Shown: positions 39,714-41,146 of the stretch, one piece after another
How positions within the stretch are numbered: position 1 is the stretch's first letter
Layout of the letters: each line of letters opens with the position of its first letter
Source: Conchiformibius kuhniae DSM 17694
GTDB lineage: Bacteria > Pseudomonadota > Gammaproteobacteria > Burkholderiales > Neisseriaceae
Length of the DNA: 41,146 nucleotides
Direction of reading: 5' to 3'
Assembly (NCBI RefSeq): GCF_000428785.1
Contig: NZ_KE386798.1
Span: 18,306-59,451, forward strand
Notes under the pieces: model-generated
The model's input: only the letters and a program-made list of their open reading frames with translations
Told to the model about the DNA's origin: nothing
The model's database searches: none
Made by a program: the position numbers and the translations under genes

Positions 39714-40709
39714 ATGATGACCACGCTCTATATTGACCGCAAAAATCTGCGCCTGACGGTGGAAAACCAAGCCGCCGTATTTTATGAAAACGACACGCGC
39801 ACCGCCACCGTCCCGCTTCACATTATCGAACGCATCTGCATCAAGGGCAGCCTGCAACTGAACGCCTCCGTGTTGGGCAAACTGGGCGAACACGGCATCG
39901 GCGTATTGGTTTTAAGCGGTAAACAGCAGCAAGCCGCACTGATGATGCCAAACACCAAACTGGACGCCCGCCGCCGCACCCTGCAACACACCCAAGCCCA
40001 AGACCCCGAAGCCGCCTTGCGGATTGCCAAAAACCTGATTGCCGAAAAAACCGAACGCCAAGCGCAACTGCTGCGCCGCATCGGACAAACCGCCCTGCAA
40101 CACGCCCACCGCCTCCACCGCCCTGCCGAACAAATCCAAGCACTCGTCCAAGCCGTTGCCGCCGCACCGGATTCAGACAGCCTGCGCGGCTTGGAAGGCG
40201 CGGCGGCGGCCTGCTATTTTCAAGCATGGCAAAGCTTCCTGCCCGCCTCACTCAACTTTCAGGGCCGCAACCGCCGCCCGCCCCGCGACCCGCTCAACAG
40301 CATCTTATCACTGGGCTACACCCTGCTGCATTTTGAAATCGTCCGCCACCTTCACCTGTGCGGACTCGACCCCTGCATCGGCTTTTACCACAACCTGCAA
40401 CACGGACGCGAATCGCTCGCCTGCGACCTGCTCGAACCCCTGCGCCCCCAATACGACCAATGGGCGATAGACCTGTTCCGCCAACACACCCTGCAAGCAC
40501 AAGACTTCAGCGACACCCCGCAAGGCTGCCGCCTGAAAAAAAGCGGCAGACTGCGCTACTACCGCGCCTACGAAGAACATGCCAAAACATGGCGCACCCA
40601 CATCCACCAAGCCTGCCGCCGCCTGCTCAACCACCTTTGCCAAAGCACCTGCCAACCCGAACTCGCACTGGGAGAACTGCAACTATGGGACAACCCCGAC
40701 GCTGGCTGA
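39714..40709 (+). CDS. cas1: CRISPR integrase Cas1
   Basis: A 331-residue Cas1. The N-terminal beta domain (TLYIDRKNLRLTVENQAAVFYEND, ERICIKGSLQLNASVL, GIGVLVLSGK) precedes the catalytic helical domain. The metal ligands are Glu161 in GLEGAAAACYF, His226 in GFYHNLQHGRESLACDLLEPLRP, and Asp238/Glu241 in the same block. The catalytic set therefore looks intact. There is no reverse transcriptase or Cas4 fusion. It lies between two cas2 genes and overlaps the second by 25 bases. The style (short cas1 with NE0113 and Csx16 nearby) suits a type III-associated module. Confidence 0.95.
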   Translation: MMTTLYIDRKNLRLTVENQAAVFYENDTRTATVPLHIIERICIKGSLQLNASVLGKLGEHGIGVLVLSGKQQQAALMMPNTKLDARRRTLQHTQAQDPEAALRIAKNLIAEKTERQAQLLRRIGQTALQHAHRLHRPAEQIQALVQAVAAAPDSDSLRGLEGAAAACYFQAWQSFLPASLNFQGRNRRPPRDPLNSILSLGYTLLHFEIVRHLHLCGLDPCIGFYHNLQHGRESLACDLLEPLRPQYDQWAIDLFRQHTLQAQDFSDTPQGCRLKKSGRLRYYRAYEEHAKTWRTHIHQACRRLLNHLCQSTCQPELALGELQLWDNPDAG

Positions 40710-40999
40710 TTGCCTACGACATCGCCGACCGCCGCCGCCTGCAACGCACCCACAAACTGCTGAGCGGCCGCGCTTTGGCATTACAAAAAAGCGTCTTTCT
40801 GTTTCGCGGCGGTCAAGAGCAGGCCGAGCAACTGCATAAGGAACTCGCCGCACAGCTCAATCCGCGCGAAGACGACCTGCGCCTGTATCCGCTTCCCACC
40901 AACGGACGCATTATTGCGCTGGGACGCACCGCGCTGCCTGAAGATATTTTTTTGACGGGATACGAAGAAGACATCTTGTCAAATGACATGGTTGCGTGA
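40685..40999 (+). CDS. cas2: Cas2, second copy
   Basis: A 104-residue Cas2 with RRWLIAYDIADRRRLQRTHKLLSGRALALQKSVFLFRGG, conserved Asp12, and a C-terminal strand LRLYPLPTNGRIIALGRTALPEDIFL. It aligns with the first Cas2 over the core (AYDI, QKSVF) but otherwise differs widely, so this is not a recent duplicate. Its start lies inside the cas1 3' end (25-base overlap) and has GGAG ten bases upstream. The leader of the right array begins just after its stop. An uptake-like GCTGCCTGAA lies within it near 40935. Confidence 0.9.
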   Translation: MGQPRRWLIAYDIADRRRLQRTHKLLSGRALALQKSVFLFRGGQEQAEQLHKELAAQLNPREDDLRLYPLPTNGRIIALGRTALPEDIFLTGYEEDILSNDMVA

Positions 41000-41018
41000 T
41001 ATGATAAACGCTTTGGTT

Positions 41019-41146
41019 CAAGCTGCGGAAGATGTGCTTCCGGCCACATTTCTTTGGTCTTTAATCTGTTAAAAATTGTTTATGTTTGTTAAGATTCAAA
41101 TTTACAAAATCGCTACAAATAATAAATTGATTGGAAACGGAAAAAC
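41019..41146 (+). promoter_or_regulatory. CRISPR leader, right array
   Basis: AT-rich DNA directly downstream of the second cas2 that aligns with the reverse complement of the left leader (37-175). Shared blocks include GCTTCCG, TTTGGTCTTTAAT, AAAATTGTTTAT, TTTGTTAAGATT and the final GAAAAAC. A promoter-like TAAGAT (41090-41095) sits 18 bases after CTGTTA. By the left leader, about 11 more bases would lead into the first repeat, so the array should begin just past the end of the window. The long inverted repeat of the left leader has lost one arm here. Confidence 0.72.
41120..41132 (-). promoter_or_regulatory. IHF-consensus site in the right leader
   Basis: On the minus strand AATCAATTTATTA matches WATCAANNNNTTR at every position. 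The left leader has the corresponding site (62-74) with one mismatch. IHF bends leader DNA for Cas1-Cas2 integration in several systems; a role here is inferred. Confidence 0.5.

Overview
The window is a piece of a Neisseriaceae chromosome. Three things point to this. Near-palindromic DNA uptake sequences of the AGGCAGCCTGAA / AGGCTGCCTGAA dialect (the Kingella/Simonsiella type, not the AGGCCGTCTGAA of Neisseria proper) occur throughout. dRS3-like repeats (ATTCCC-N8-GGGAAT) are present. The proteins look neisserial: an MtrCDE-type efflux pump, a FetA-type receptor, twin bacterioferritins and Rho. An oral genus such as Kingella, Conchiformibius or a relative is likely; the species cannot be told from the sequence.

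Layout. At 1-36 the window opens on one CRISPR repeat of an array that runs leftward out of the window, followed by its leader. A long housekeeping stretch follows: a PepSY protein, an AGCS symporter, queuosine genes (yhhQ, queF, later queA), rho, mtrC-mtrD-mtrE, serC, an AT-rich orphan Imm6-type immunity gene beside a macB remnant, tRNA-Leu(UAG), a Sel1-repeat protein, two tiny membrane proteins, typA, bfrA-bfrB, pssA, ynfA, selO, the tpiA-secG-tRNA-Leu(GAG) operon, a FetA-like TonB receptor, scpA-tcdA, uspA, ridA, the glyQ-GST-yggL-glyS group, a secreted protein with a SecD P1-head-like segment, smpB-folK-hypothetical, and rpsU.

The right end (36.9-41.1 kb) is a CRISPR accessory and adaptation block. 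A leftward pair encodes Csx16 (predicted ring nuclease) and a CARF protein of the NE0113 type. Divergent from it is a tightly coupled operon: an unrecognised 302-residue protein with two cysteine-rich blocks, a first cas2, cas1, and a second cas2. A leader homologous to the one at the left end follows, and the window stops about 11 bases before the expected first repeat. The two leaders face outward, so two sister arrays bracket about 41 kb of mostly housekeeping DNA. No effector gene (cas10, csm/cmr, cas3, cas9) and no cas6 is present. CARF plus Csx16 implies that a type III effector lies outside.

The strongest candidates for something undescribed are the 302-residue protein coupled to the cas2-cas1-cas2 cassette, and the paired arrays with shared leaders. 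A second notable pattern is a 199-bp palindromic MITE-like element: two full copies and one truncated copy each supply the TAG stop codon of a neighbouring gene (serC, scpA, ridA). All functional calls come from reading the sequence and from memory of the families; no database search was possible.
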